Shown piece after piece: positions 45,082 to 54,365 of a DNA stretch of 64,000 nucleotides. Location of the stretch: the NCBI GenBank assembly GCA_017306865.1, contig JAFKHH010000022.1:1-64000 (forward strand), written 5' to 3'. Source of the DNA: Filimonas sp. GTDB lineage: Bacteria > Bacteroidota > Bacteroidia > Chitinophagales > Chitinophagaceae. Each line of letters begins with the position of its first letter. The first letter of the stretch is position 1. The translations under genes were made by a program, and so were the position numbers. The notes under the pieces are model-generated. The model saw nothing but the letters and a program-made list of their open reading frames with translations, did no database searches and had not been told where the DNA came from.

Positions 45082-45104
45082 ATAAAATGAACCTTGCAAA
45101 GAAA

Positions 45105-45251
45105 AAGCACCGGAGGTGCTTCAGAATGGTAGCCCTAAATATTCCCTGGTCGCATGAGCTCCGGAGGAGCGACAGATATATTCTGTCGCTCCTCCGGAGC
45201 TTTGTTCCGCATAACGTTTGTTTCTACCACTCTGTAGTTCCTCCGGAACTT
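45105..45251. repeat. CTCCGGAG-type hairpin cluster
   Basis: AAGCACCGGAGGTGCTT is a palindrome. A long stem follows, AGCTCCGGAGGAGCGACAGA/TCTGTCGCTCCTCCGGAGCT (45158-45201). TAGTTCCTCCGGAACTT is a third related palindrome. All carry the core CTCCGGAG or close variants. The pattern resembles REP/BIME-like elements. Confidence 0.88.
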
Positions 45252-45359
45252 AAAAAAGATGATGTTGCTCAATAGAATTACTACAGTACAAGCGAGCGTG
45301 GCAAGGGACGATACTAGTAGTAGTACAGTAGTACAGATGATGCACAAAATAGATTTATA

Positions 45360-45418
45360 CGCCCGGCGCGTGTCCTCACGCGGGGATAAGCAGGTTCGTG
45401 AAGACACGAACCTGGGCG
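45360..45418. repeat. two palindromes of the CGTGTCCTCACG family
   Basis: CGCGTG-TCCT-CACGCG and GGTTCGTG-AAGA-CACGAACC lie side by side within an outer CGCCC/GGGCG stem. The second is the same stem as 44363-44382 in opposite loop orientation. Nothing else is seen up to the next gene at 45485. Confidence 0.88.
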
Positions 45419-45484
45419 AAGTATCTGCATCTTATATATAGCAATTCAACAATACAACCATAAAGCAATTAACCTCCAACCTCT

Positions 45485-46525
45485 ATGAACCGTAAAAGCT
45501 TCTTACAACAAGCAGGAATGGCGCTTGCGGCTGCAACAGCCGCCCCATCGATCTTGTATGCACAACAAAAGAAAAAAACACAAACACAATCGAAAGGCTT
45601 GATCATTCCACCTTATTTGAAAAAAGGGGATGTCATCGGTATTACCAGTCCTGCCGGATACATCCTGGAAAAAGACATTCAATCCGCCGTACAACAAATA
45701 GAGACATGGGGTTTCAAAACAGAAGTGGGCAAAACAATTGGTACGCGCGATGGCAGCCTGGGCGGAACAGATGCAGACAGGCTTGCGGATTTTCAATATA
45801 TGCTGGATAACAAAAACATCAAGGCGATCTTATGCGCGCGTGGTGGTTACGGTGTAGTGCGGATTATAGATGGGATAGATTTTTCCAACTTGCGCCGTCA
45901 TCCCAAATGGATCATTGGTTTTAGCGATATAACTGTATTTCATTGCCATATCAATCACAATTATAACGTGGCAACGATACATTCTAAAATGTGTAACAGC
46001 TTCCCGGATGATTGGAGCAAGGCTGATGAAACGCAACTGAAAACCATACAATCTATACAGCAGGTATTGTCTGGCGAAAAGATGAGTTACAATGCGGTGT
46101 TTAACCCGAACAACAGGCTGGGCAAAGCCACGGGCGCATTGGTGGGAGGCAACTTGCGAACGATGGAAAACCTTGCAGGTACAAAATCAGATATAGATGT
46201 AACGGGAAAAATATTGTTTGTAGAAGATGTAAGCGAACCGTTATATAATATTGATCGCATGTTCTGGAGCCTGAAGCGTACTGGTAAATTAAAAAACATA
46301 AGCGCACTGGTAGTGGGCGGCTTTAGTGTAAAACCAGAAACCAACCCGGACGATACATTCTCCAGGGATTTGTACGCGATCGTAAACGAAAAAGTAAAAG
46401 AGTACAAGTATCCCGTTTGTTTTGACTTCCCCGTAGGGCATCAAAGAAATAATTACGCGCTGAAGTGTGGCATTAGACATAAACTAGAAGTGACAGAAGT
46501 AGCAACAACTTTATCGCAATTATAG
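45485..46525 (+). CDS. LD-carboxypeptidase (peptidase S66), exported
   Basis: This 346-residue protein has a Tat-like or Sec signal (MNRKSFLQQAGMALAAATAA, then a cleavable AQQ). The S66 catalytic domain shows the nucleophile motif GFSDITVFH, FVEDVSEPLYNIDRMFW with the catalytic Glu, and FPVGHQRNNYAL with the His. LdcA cleaves the terminal D-alanine of tetrapeptides during murein recycling. It is followed 164 bases later by a paralogue without a signal. The RK pair in the signal is compatible with Tat but not decisive. Confidence 0.92.
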   Translation: MNRKSFLQQAGMALAAATAAPSILYAQQKKKTQTQSKGLIIPPYLKKGDVIGITSPAGYILEKDIQSAVQQIETWGFKTEVGKTIGTRDGSLGGTDADRLADFQYMLDNKNIKAILCARGGYGVVRIIDGIDFSNLRRHPKWIIGFSDITVFHCHINHNYNVATIHSKMCNSFPDDWSKADETQLKTIQSIQQVLSGEKMSYNAVFNPNNRLGKATGALVGGNLRTMENLAGTKSDIDVTGKILFVEDVSEPLYNIDRMFWSLKRTGKLKNISALVVGGFSVKPETNPDDTFSRDLYAIVNEKVKEYKYPVCFDFPVGHQRNNYALKCGIRHKLEVTEVATTLSQL

Positions 46526-46539
46526 GGGAAACACATAGA

Positions 46540-46632
46540 CACATAGATTGAAGAAAAGGGCACATAGTTAAACTTTGCGCTCTCTGCGCATTCTTTGCGT
46601 CCTTTGCGATACTTGGCGCCTTTGCGTGAAGT
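46540..46632. repeat. tttgcg-type repeat block between the two LD-carboxypeptidases
   Basis: Words such as ctttgcg, tctctgcg and ggcgcctttgcgtgaa occur in series. The 15-mer GCGCCTTTGCGTGAA (46616-46630) recurs at 62620-62634. The block begins 15 bases after the stop codon. Confidence 0.8.
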
Positions 46633-46688
46633 ACTTGTTTCAGAAAAATAACTCACATTTGTAGCCAGATATAAAAGAAATACAGAAG

Positions 46689-47600
46689 ATGATTACAGTG
46701 CCGCCATATTTGAAAACAGGTGATACAATCGGTATAGTTTGTCCGGCAGGATACATGTCACAGGATAGAGTAAAAGTTTGTGTAGACACCCTACAGCAGT
46801 GGGGTTTTAATGTGAAAGTAGGCAAGACAGTAGGTAACCAGTTTCATTATTTTTCCGGTACAGATGCAGAACGCCTGGACGATCTGCAACAAATGATCGA
46901 CGATAGTAGTGTGCATGCCATCCTATGCGGGCGCGGCGGCTATGGTGTAGGCAGGATCATTGATGATATTGATTTTTCTACCTTCATTGCAAAACCGAAA
47001 TGGATTATCGGGTTTAGCGATATTACGGTGTTGCTTTCTCACCTATATACAAAATACAATACAGCCTCACTGCATTCGCCAATGGCGGGTGCATTTAACG
47101 ATGGCGGTGCGTCTAATGAATATGTACAATCATTACGCAAAGCAATAACAGGTGAACTGACAAGTTACACCTGCAAAGCAAATGCACTAAACCGGAAGGG
47201 AAAAGCAAAAGGAGACCTGATCGGCGGCAACCTGTCACTGATCGCACACCTGGTAGGCACAGAATCTGACATAGACACAGACGGAGAAATATTATTCCTG
47301 GAAGATGTAGGCGAATACGTTTACAACGTAGATCGTATGATGCTGCAACTAAAGCGTAGCGGTAAACTGGCCAGGCTGGCAGGACTGGTTGTGGGAGGCT
47401 TTAGTGAAATGAAAGATACCACTACTCCGTTTGGTCAAAATGTATATGACCTGATCTGGGATAAAGTAAAAGAATATAATTACCCTGTATGCTTCGGTTT
47501 CCCGGTAAGCCACGATACAGAAAACTATGCATTGAAAGTAGGTGTAGGCTATGAGCTGGAGATAGGAGAAGAAGTACGGTTGAGTGAGCTGGGATATTAG
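46689..47600 (+). CDS. ldcA: LD-carboxypeptidase (peptidase S66), cytosolic paralogue
   Basis: This 303-residue S66 enzyme has no signal peptide. The same motifs appear as GFSDITVLLSHLY (Ser nucleophile), FLEDVGEYVYNVDRMM and FPVSHDTENYAL. It is a paralogue of the preceding exported protein. The cytosolic location matches the classic LdcA role in murein tripeptide recycling. Length fits the family. Confidence 0.93.
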   Translation: MITVPPYLKTGDTIGIVCPAGYMSQDRVKVCVDTLQQWGFNVKVGKTVGNQFHYFSGTDAERLDDLQQMIDDSSVHAILCGRGGYGVGRIIDDIDFSTFIAKPKWIIGFSDITVLLSHLYTKYNTASLHSPMAGAFNDGGASNEYVQSLRKAITGELTSYTCKANALNRKGKAKGDLIGGNLSLIAHLVGTESDIDTDGEILFLEDVGEYVYNVDRMMLQLKRSGKLARLAGLVVGGFSEMKDTTTPFGQNVYDLIWDKVKEYNYPVCFGFPVSHDTENYALKVGVGYELEIGEEVRLSELGY

Positions 47601-47603
47601 GTA

Positions 47604-47720
47604 TGTACGATGTAAATAAGATGTTTAATTGTTAAATGGCTATATGGTTAAATTGTTTTCTTTTTAACCATATAGCCATTTAACAATAGTTCAAGAACCC
47701 GCCATTGTTTACATCGTACA
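47604..47720. repeat. nested double palindrome of 117 bases
   Basis: The outer arms TGTACGATGTAAA (47604-47616) and TTTACATCGTACA (47708-47720) are perfect complements. Inside, TTGTTAAATGGCTATATGG... (47629-47651) and its exact reverse complement (47664-47686) pair over 23 bp. The loop is 12 bases. The whole element begins 4 bases after a stop codon. Confidence 0.95.
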
Positions 47721-47734
47721 TCGGTTAAATCAAT

Positions 47735-47742
47735 TAGTTTTG
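47735..47742 (+). promoter_or_regulatory. -7 element upstream of oxyR
   Basis: TAGTTTTG matches TAnnTTTG and lies 33 bases before the oxyR ATG. No TTG is seen at the right -33 distance. Confidence 0.4.
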
Positions 47743-47774
47743 CTATTCTTATAGGCTCACTTTATAGCAAGGCG

Positions 47775-48710
47775 ATGACATTAACTCAATTAGAATACAT
47801 TGTAGCGGTAGATACACACAGGCATTTTGCAGAGGCAGCACAACACTGCTTTGTTACCCAGCCTACGCTGAGTATGCAAGTGCAAAAGCTGGAAGAAGAG
47901 TTGGGTGTTAAAATCTTTGACCGTAGCAAACAGCCCGTATTACCTACGGAAGCCGGTAGCGAAATTATAGAACAGGCAAGACGTGTGCTGGCCGAGCGCG
48001 ATACGCTTACAGAAATGATTGCGTCGCGCAAAGGAATCGTAAACGGCGAATTGAAAATAGGTGTAATACCCACACTCGCGCCATACCTGTTACCCTTGTT
48101 TGTTCCAGCCTTAACCAGGAAATACCCGAATGTAAAACTGGTGATCATAGAGCTGACAACAGCAATGATCATTACCCGCTTGCGCGAAGGGAAAATAGAT
48201 GCCGGTATATTGGTTACGCCACTGAATGAGCAAGGGATAAAAGAAGATATTTTGTTTTATGAAGAACTACTGGCGTATGTTTCGAAAAACAATACTGCCT
48301 ATAAAAAGCATTATGTACTGGCAAAAGACATTGACCCCAATAAATTGTGGTTGCTGGAAGAAGGGCATTGTTTCCGGTCGCAGATCATAAACCTGTGCGA
48401 GCTACGAAAGACCGGGAAAGAGTCCAGCAATTTTGAATACGAAGCCGGTAGTTTAGAAACGCTCCGCAGGATGGTAGACTTGAATGATGGCATTACCATC
48501 TTACCAGAACTGGCTACGCAGGATATGACAGCCCATCAGTTGAAAAACCTTCGCCATTTCAAAGTACCTGCACCCGTGCGTGAAGTGAGTATTGTAACAC
48601 ACCGCGACTTTGTAAAACGTAAGCTGGTGAGCATTCTGAAAGAAACAATCTTAAATGCCATCCCGGAAAAGATCAAGAAAAATAAGAAAGCACAGGTAGT
48701 GCCGGTATAA
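47775..48710 (+). CDS. oxyR: OxyR-type LysR regulator (peroxide sensor)
   Basis: This 311-residue LysR protein has the HTH at residues 1-62 (MTLTQLEYIVAVDTHRHFAE, then CFVTQPTLSMQVQKLEEEL). The substrate-binding-like domain contains Cys199 and Cys208 in LLEEGHCFRSQIINLCEL, the same numbering and spacing as the peroxide-sensing pair of E. coli OxyR. It should activate catalase and alkyl-hydroperoxidase genes, none of which is in this window. It is convergent with kup and shares a palindromic terminator with it. Confidence 0.93.
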   Translation: MTLTQLEYIVAVDTHRHFAEAAQHCFVTQPTLSMQVQKLEEELGVKIFDRSKQPVLPTEAGSEIIEQARRVLAERDTLTEMIASRKGIVNGELKIGVIPTLAPYLLPLFVPALTRKYPNVKLVIIELTTAMIITRLREGKIDAGILVTPLNEQGIKEDILFYEELLAYVSKNNTAYKKHYVLAKDIDPNKLWLLEEGHCFRSQIINLCELRKTGKESSNFEYEAGSLETLRRMVDLNDGITILPELATQDMTAHQLKNLRHFKVPAPVREVSIVTHRDFVKRKLVSILKETILNAIPEKIKKNKKAQVVPV

Positions 48711-48740
48711 TTTGAAAATAATCAAATTTGAAAATATACT

Positions 48741-48782
48741 AATTAAAAGAGCCTGCTTAATATTAAGCAGGCTCTTTTAATT
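48741..48782. terminator. bidirectional terminator between oxyR and kup
   Basis: AATTAAAAGAGCCTGCTTAA and TTAAGCAGGCTCTTTTAATT form a 42-base perfect palindrome, with A and T runs for both directions. Confidence 0.92.
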
Positions 48783-48876
48783 AGAATGAGTAAAAACAAT
48801 GTATCAATAAAACCATTAAACAATTATGTCCGGGCTTCATTTTCAAATTTTCAAATTCGCCCATTTTCAAATTCGT

Positions 48877-50865
48877 TTAATAATCATCCAAATCTGTAAA
48901 CACCCTCTTCAGCGGTAAATTACGGGACGGAGAAACGATCAGTGGGAACTTCTCTACGGTTACAAAACTTGGGTCGAGGCCAAAACCGCGTTCTTCCGAC
49001 AAGCTTATCTCCTTCAGCCAGAAGTATAATTTCATGATCACCTTTTCTGTAAATGGCAATTCATTATCACTCGACAGGAATTTTTCCATTACTACAAATT
49101 GGAAATCGCCAACAATATTGTTGCGCTCCAGGCTTTCGTAACGGCTGGTAATATTCACCTCCTTATTAGATACAAGATCTTCTACAATCTTGCGGAACAT
49201 CAGGTTGATCTTCTGTTCTACACGGAAGCCGACACGTATTTCAATGCGGATAATATCATTCGGAATAATATGATCTACTACATACTCACAAGTATATGGG
49301 TCGTCCAACACATCTACGTGTACAAACCAATAAATGTCTGCACGTTTCGGTTTACGGTTGAGTATAGAGTAAATGATCTTATGCTCAATCTCTTTCGGAT
49401 TATTCGCACTCGTCATATACACCAGGTGTGTTGCATGCTTAGGTACGGTACGGTCATTACTCAGCTCCTGGATCATAGGCAGGTAGTGTTCCAACCGCAC
49501 AAACTCCACATACCTGTTCTTGATCTTGCGGCTGCGGAACCATACATACATTACCAGGAAGAGCGCACCACCTATAACCAACGCCGCAAAGCCACCCTTC
49601 ATAAATTTCTCTACAATGTTGGCATACAAGAACGAACCCTCAATAGTCAGGTAAACCACGAGGTATAAATATATCCAGGCTGCATTTACACGCCGGCTTA
49701 CAAGATAGTTGGCAAAGAGAATGGAAGTACTGATCATACATAGTGTGATCGCCAGGCCGTAAGCCGCCTCCATATTAGCTGACTCCTGGAAGTATAGTAC
49801 AAAGCCGGAGCAGCCCACAAATAAAATAGTATTGATACCCGGAATAAAGATCTGGCCTTTTTCTTCCGAAGGGTAATTCACTTTCAGTTTAGGCCACAGG
49901 TTCAGGCGCATCGCTTCCGAGATCAGCGTAAATGATCCTGAGATCAACGCCTGGCTCGCAATAACGGCTGCTGCTGTGGCTATGATGATGCCGGGCATCT
50001 GGAACCATTGCGGCATAACTGCATAGAAAGGATTAATGATCGTGCTTGCTACTTTATCGTCAATCAATACACCATTGTAGTTAGCCAGCAACCATGCACC
50101 TTGTCCGAGATAGCTAATGATCAGGCAGGTTTTTACATAGATCCAGGAGATACGGATATTACCCCTGCCGCAGTGGCCAAGGTCGGAATAAAGTGCTTCC
50201 GCACCTGTAGTACAAAGAAATACTGCACCTAACAGCCAGAAGCCTTCCGGGTAATGCGTAAGCAGGTCGATGGCGTAGTGCGGGCTAAGTGCTTTTATAA
50301 TAAAAATGTCATCCTTCAAATGGCTGCCGCCAATAATGGCCATCATGGCAAACCAAAGGAACATAATAGGGCCGAACATACGGCCTATGGCGTGTGAGCC
50401 GAACTGTTGCAGGAAAAACAATACCACAAATATGGCAAGTACAATATATATAATAGTATGTTGCCCGATGCCCGCAAAGTGCGGTATGGCCCGTAAGCCT
50501 TCTATGGCAGATGTAACGGTAATAGGTGGGGTGATCATGCCATCAGCCAGTAAAGCCGCGCCACCGATCATGGCAGGCACAACAAACCATTTTTTCTGCC
50601 GCCTTACCAGGGCATACAAGCTGAAAATACCACCTTCGCCTTTGTTATCGGCCTTTAGCGTCAGGATCACGTATTTAACGGTGGTTTGTAAAGTCAGGGT
50701 CCAGATAATGCAGGAGAGTGAGCCTAAAATCAGTTCTTCTGTTATAACCCGGTTTTTGATAATGGCATTTAACACATAGAGAGGAGAAGTACCGATGTCG
50801 CCATAAATAATGCCTAGTGCTACGATTAATCCGGCTGCGGTTACTTTATTTAATTGCTTGCCCAC
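48877..50865 (-). CDS. kup: KUP-family potassium uptake protein
   Basis: This 662-residue membrane protein is a K+/H+ symporter with about twelve helices in residues 1-440 and a cytosolic tail. The first helix carries GLIVALGIIYGDIGTSPLYV and the second NKGEGGIFSLYALV, both conserved in KUP. GAVFLCTTGAEALYSDLGHCG and GQGAWLLANY also match. A GTG at 50865 is the only reasonable start. A typical Bacteroidota promoter precedes it. Confidence 0.95.
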   Translation of the reverse strand: MGKQLNKVTAAGLIVALGIIYGDIGTSPLYVLNAIIKNRVITEELILGSLSCIIWTLTLQTTVKYVILTLKADNKGEGGIFSLYALVRRQKKWFVVPAMIGGAALLADGMITPPITVTSAIEGLRAIPHFAGIGQHTIIYIVLAIFVVLFFLQQFGSHAIGRMFGPIMFLWFAMMAIIGGSHLKDDIFIIKALSPHYAIDLLTHYPEGFWLLGAVFLCTTGAEALYSDLGHCGRGNIRISWIYVKTCLIISYLGQGAWLLANYNGVLIDDKVASTIINPFYAVMPQWFQMPGIIIATAAAVIASQALISGSFTLISEAMRLNLWPKLKVNYPSEEKGQIFIPGINTILFVGCSGFVLYFQESANMEAAYGLAITLCMISTSILFANYLVSRRVNAAWIYLYLVVYLTIEGSFLYANIVEKFMKGGFAALVIGGALFLVMYVWFRSRKIKNRYVEFVRLEHYLPMIQELSNDRTVPKHATHLVYMTSANNPKEIEHKIIYSILNRKPKRADIYWFVHVDVLDDPYTCEYVVDHIIPNDIIRIEIRVGFRVEQKINLMFRKIVEDLVSNKEVNITSRYESLERNNIVGDFQFVVMEKFLSSDNELPFTEKVIMKLYFWLKEISLSEERGFGLDPSFVTVEKFPLIVSPSRNLPLKRVFTDLDDY

Positions 50866-50902
50866 ACAGAAATGATTGGTTAAATAAATTCAAAAATTAG
50901 AA

Positions 50903-50934
50903 CAAATGTATAGTGAAAAACATTGTTAACGCAA
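50903..50934 (-). promoter_or_regulatory. Bacteroidota-type promoter of kup
   Basis: On the minus strand TTG (50934-50932) and TACATTTG (50910-50903) are 21 bases apart. The -7 element lies 37 bases before the GTG start. Confidence 0.7.
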
Positions 50935-51025
50935 AAACAGTAAAAACGTTGAATTTATTTAAGCTACACTTAATAAGTCTCCCTAATTTATCGTTATTTT
51001 ACCATAGTGTCAGTTCCCTTAACCT

Positions 51026-51033
51026 TACATTTG
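51026..51033 (+). promoter_or_regulatory. -7 element upstream of the 508-residue protein gene
   Basis: TACATTTG matches TAnnTTTG and ends 21 bases before the ATG at 51055. The matching TTG is not obvious. Confidence 0.5.
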
Positions 51034-51054
51034 TTAGTCCAAATTTGATGTCAA

Positions 51055-52581
51055 ATGAAAAAATTGCGTTCCCTGTTATTTCTGTTTTTTTTGACGATGG
51101 TTGCAGGCTATGGATACGCGCAGAAAGTGACGTATGCGGAGCCGGATAAAGACGATGGAAGAAGCCTGAACTTTGAGATCATTGGCAAAATGAAGGACCA
51201 TTATGTAATCTATAAGAACTACCGCGATTTTCATTTTATATCCCTGTACAACGATGATATGAAAATGACCGAAAAGGTCAGGCTGGAATTTATGCCGGAT
51301 AAAGTGATCAATACGGACTTCCTGGCCATGAAGGATTCCTTTTACATTTTCTACCAATATCAGCGTAAAAGCATTGTTTACTGTATGGCTGCATTGATAA
51401 ATGCAGACGGGCAGCCAATAGGTAAGCCAATAGAACTGGATACTACGAATATCAGCTATGCCAGCAGTAAAAAACTCTATTCTATACTCATCAGCGAGGA
51501 TAAAAAGCGTATCGGTATCCTGAAAGTGAATGCCAAAAATGACGATTTGCATATTGTGACCGTATCATTTTTTGACAGGAGCATGCAGTTACAGGACAAA
51601 ACGAAAATGGCCATCCTGATGCCGGAAAAGAATGATTTCCTGACGGAGTTTACCCTGGACAATGATGGCGATGTATCTTTTTTGAGGGCGGCAGGTACGG
51701 CACAGAACGATAATATTACCAAGCTGGCGCTTATTACGCGCTCTTATAAAACAACTGATATTGCGGTAAATAATGTAGACCTCAAGTCTGTGTTTATGGA
51801 TGATGTCCGCCTGAAAGTAGACAATATTAACAAGCACATTCTGCTGACTTCTTTTTACAGTAAAACAAAGCGTGGCAATATAGATGGTTTGTACTGTAGC
51901 CTTTGGGATAAAACAACCAGCACACCGATCGCTACCATCTGTAATTTATTTGGCGACGATTTCAGGAATGAGGCAAAGGGTGAAAGCAGTATGAAAACTG
52001 CCTTTAACGACTACTTCCTGCAAAATATATTGATGAAGAAAGATGGCGGTTTCTTTATAGCTGCCGAGTCGGTTTACACCTCTTCCCGCACAGGTGCAAA
52101 CAACCGTTGGGATTACATGTACGGCTCTCCGTTTATGAGCCCATACAACAACTATTATTACTACTCTAACCCATACAACTATTATTATCCATGGGGAAGA
52201 TGGGGAAGCTTTAACCAGGTAACACGTTATTTCGCAGACAATATTGCCATACTTTCATTTGGCCCATCAGCACAGATAGAATGGGCAGACGTGGTTAAAA
52301 AATCACAGTACGACGATAATTCCGACAACTTTATTGGTTATGGTACTATGACAATGGGCTCTGAAGTACATTTCTTGTTTAACCAACTGGAGAGAAGAGA
52401 CTTGCTGCTAAACGACCAAAGCATAAGTGCCGACGGGCAGGTGCGTCGCAACCCGACATTAAGAAACCTGGACCGTGGTTATGACTTTATGCCACGTTTT
52501 GCAAAACAAGTAAGCAGTTGGCAATTAATTGTGCCTTGTGAATACAGGAATTATATTTCCTTTGCAAAAATTGAATTTTAA
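51055..52581 (+). CDS. exported protein of unknown function
   Basis: This 508-residue protein has a signal peptide (KLRSLLFLFFLTMVAGYGYA). The rest is rich in beta strands with repeated short units (YVIYKNYRDFHFISLYNDD, GQPIGKPIELD), suggesting a propeller or solenoid. A Tyr/Asn/Ser-rich insert lies around residues 360-380 (MSPYNNYYYYSNPYNYYYPW). I do not recognise the family. Its stop is directly followed by the start of a membrane-protein gene, so the two are coupled. Confidence 0.65.
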   Translation: MKKLRSLLFLFFLTMVAGYGYAQKVTYAEPDKDDGRSLNFEIIGKMKDHYVIYKNYRDFHFISLYNDDMKMTEKVRLEFMPDKVINTDFLAMKDSFYIFYQYQRKSIVYCMAALINADGQPIGKPIELDTTNISYASSKKLYSILISEDKKRIGILKVNAKNDDLHIVTVSFFDRSMQLQDKTKMAILMPEKNDFLTEFTLDNDGDVSFLRAAGTAQNDNITKLALITRSYKTTDIAVNNVDLKSVFMDDVRLKVDNINKHILLTSFYSKTKRGNIDGLYCSLWDKTTSTPIATICNLFGDDFRNEAKGESSMKTAFNDYFLQNILMKKDGGFFIAAESVYTSSRTGANNRWDYMYGSPFMSPYNNYYYYSNPYNYYYPWGRWGSFNQVTRYFADNIAILSFGPSAQIEWADVVKKSQYDDNSDNFIGYGTMTMGSEVHFLFNQLERRDLLLNDQSISADGQVRRNPTLRNLDRGYDFMPRFAKQVSSWQLIVPCEYRNYISFAKIEF

Positions 52582-53562
52582 GTGGTATCTCTTTTCCGGG
52601 AAAAAACATCAGGCAGTGTCTTCTTATTGCTTTTGTTAAGCATTGCTATTCATTTGCCATTTTTTGCACATCCGCCACAGGTCTTGGTTAAAGATCACAG
52701 CGGGTTACTTGCTGAGTGGATGAAGCCATTGCAGGCATTACCAGATGTTCTGCTAATGCTCATTTACCAGCTACTCGTTGTGCTGCAGGCGCTTCGGCTA
52801 AACTATACGCTGAACGAAAGCAGGATGTTCCAGAAACAGACATTTACAGTAGGCATGGCCTATATACTGCTGACCAGCATATTGCCGGAGTGGAACAACA
52901 TAACGCCCGCACTCATTTGTAATAGTTTTATTATCTGGATATTGCACATGGTCGTAACCGTAACCAATTCGGCAAGTGCCAAATCCGCTATTTTCAATGC
53001 AGGTCTTATTGCAGGCGTTTCTGTCTTGCTCTATCACCCATCCGTATCCATTATATTATTCTGTTTTATCGCCATTGCCATAGTTCGTCCTTTTGAGCTG
53101 AATGAATGGTTTGTACTCTTGTTAGGCATTCTATCGCCTTTCTATTTTTACCTGTCCTACCTCTTTTTGACGGATAAACTGGGCAACATCAGGTCTTATC
53201 TGCCGGCCTGGGATCCGCATGAAATAAAACCGGGTAAAAACCTGCCTGCGCTCATTGCTACAATCAGTATGCTTGGCTTTTTACTGCTACTCGGTTTGTA
53301 CGTATGGCGCGCCACCAGCAGCCGTCTCCTGATCCATGTGCGTAAAAACTGGTCTTTATTGCTTTTTATGCTTATCGTATTGACTCCCATGGTATTTATA
53401 GCATACAATACAGGTATAGAAGCCGGTGTTATGAGCATGGTGCCGCTGGCTGCATTTGCAGGAAACGTGTTTTTATACCCGCGCAGCCGTTGGATAACGG
53501 CGCTGCTTTTCTGGGCTGTTGTCGGAATTTCCCTCTATAACAGCGGCGTGTTTAACCTTTAA
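52582..53562 (+). CDS. polytopic membrane protein (DUF6427-like)
   Basis: This 326-residue protein has about eight to nine membrane helices with the pattern of Bacteroidota DUF6427 proteins (YQLLVVLQALRLNYTLNESR, ICNSFIIWILHMVV, RPFELNEWFVLLLGILSPFY). The family name is from memory of pattern. The GTG start lies immediately after the preceding TAA, with zero spacing, so translation is likely coupled. Function unknown. purQ follows after 84 bases with its own promoter. Confidence 0.65.
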   Translation: MVSLFREKTSGSVFLLLLLSIAIHLPFFAHPPQVLVKDHSGLLAEWMKPLQALPDVLLMLIYQLLVVLQALRLNYTLNESRMFQKQTFTVGMAYILLTSILPEWNNITPALICNSFIIWILHMVVTVTNSASAKSAIFNAGLIAGVSVLLYHPSVSIILFCFIAIAIVRPFELNEWFVLLLGILSPFYFYLSYLFLTDKLGNIRSYLPAWDPHEIKPGKNLPALIATISMLGFLLLLGLYVWRATSSRLLIHVRKNWSLLLFMLIVLTPMVFIAYNTGIEAGVMSMVPLAAFAGNVFLYPRSRWITALLFWAVVGISLYNSGVFNL

Positions 53563-53579
53563 TTCTCCTTCATTTTGTC

Positions 53580-53587
53580 TAACTTTG
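53580..53587 (+). promoter_or_regulatory. -7 element upstream of purQ
   Basis: TAACTTTG matches TAnnTTTG and is followed by CGG, 59 bases before the purQ ATG. No clear TTG is seen at -33. Confidence 0.5.
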
Positions 53588-53646
53588 CGGCTTCCTATAG
53601 AAGCCCTTAGCTTCGTTTTATTGATCAAACAAATAAATACACCCAG

Positions 53647-54306
53647 ATGAAATTTGGCGTAGTCGTATTTCCCGGTTCCAACTGTGACAGAGACATGCAA
53701 AGATCTTTGCAACATGATTTAAACAAGGAAGTGATCATGCTTTGGCACAAAGATGAAGACCTGAGTATGTTTACAACAGAAGATTGTATTGTTTTGCCTG
53801 GTGGCTTCTCTTATGGCGACTACCTGCGTTGCGGCGCTATTGCGCGCTTTAGCCCTATTATGCAGAGCGTGATCGCTTTTGCTAATAAAGGTGGTAAAGT
53901 ATTGGGTGTATGTAACGGTTTCCAGATCTTATGCGAAAGCGGTTTGCTGCCCGGCGTATTATTAGGAAATGCGAACCAGCAGTTCATCAGCAAGAACGTA
54001 TATATAAAAGGTGAGAATGGCGAGGCGTTGAAAATTCCGATCGCACATGGCGAAGGCAGGTATTTTGCCGATCAGAAATTGTTAGACGAACTGGAAAAAA
54101 ATAACCAGGTGATCTTCCGCTATTGCGATGAGAAAGGTGCATTGGACGCAGGCGGAAATCCAAATGGAGCGGAACGTAATATAGCAGGCATTACCAATGC
54201 CGGCAGAAATGTGTTTGGTATGATGCCGCATCCTGAAAGAGCTACCTCTGCATTACTGAATAATGAAGATGGCAGAAAGGTATTTTCTTTACTGGGGCTG
54301 AATTAA
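53647..54306 (+). CDS. purQ: phosphoribosylformylglycinamidine synthase, glutaminase subunit PurQ
   Basis: This 219-residue class I glutamine amidotransferase releases ammonia for FGAM synthesis in purine biosynthesis. The opening [13 protein letters not shown], the oxyanion region [18 protein letters not shown], the nucleophile Cys89 in GVCNGFQIL, and the HGEGRYFAD and MPHPERAT segments with the catalytic His/Glu are all present. PurL and PurS are not adjacent. The small-subunit arrangement implies that separate purL and purS genes exist elsewhere. Confidence 0.96.
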   Translation: MKFGVVVFPGSNCDRDMQRSLQHDLNKEVIMLWHKDEDLSMFTTEDCIVLPGGFSYGDYLRCGAIARFSPIMQSVIAFANKGGKVLGVCNGFQILCESGLLPGVLLGNANQQFISKNVYIKGENGEALKIPIAHGEGRYFADQKLLDELEKNNQVIFRYCDEKGALDAGGNPNGAERNIAGITNAGRNVFGMMPHPERATSALLNNEDGRKVFSLLGLN

Positions 54307-54365
54307 TCTTAACACGGTATAAGGAAAAATTATACGTAATTCGGTATTTATAAACGAGACTTTAC

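Noticed and set aside
49099-49668. 189-codon plus-strand frame inside kup
   Set aside because: It is antisense to the KUP tail and has no independent support.
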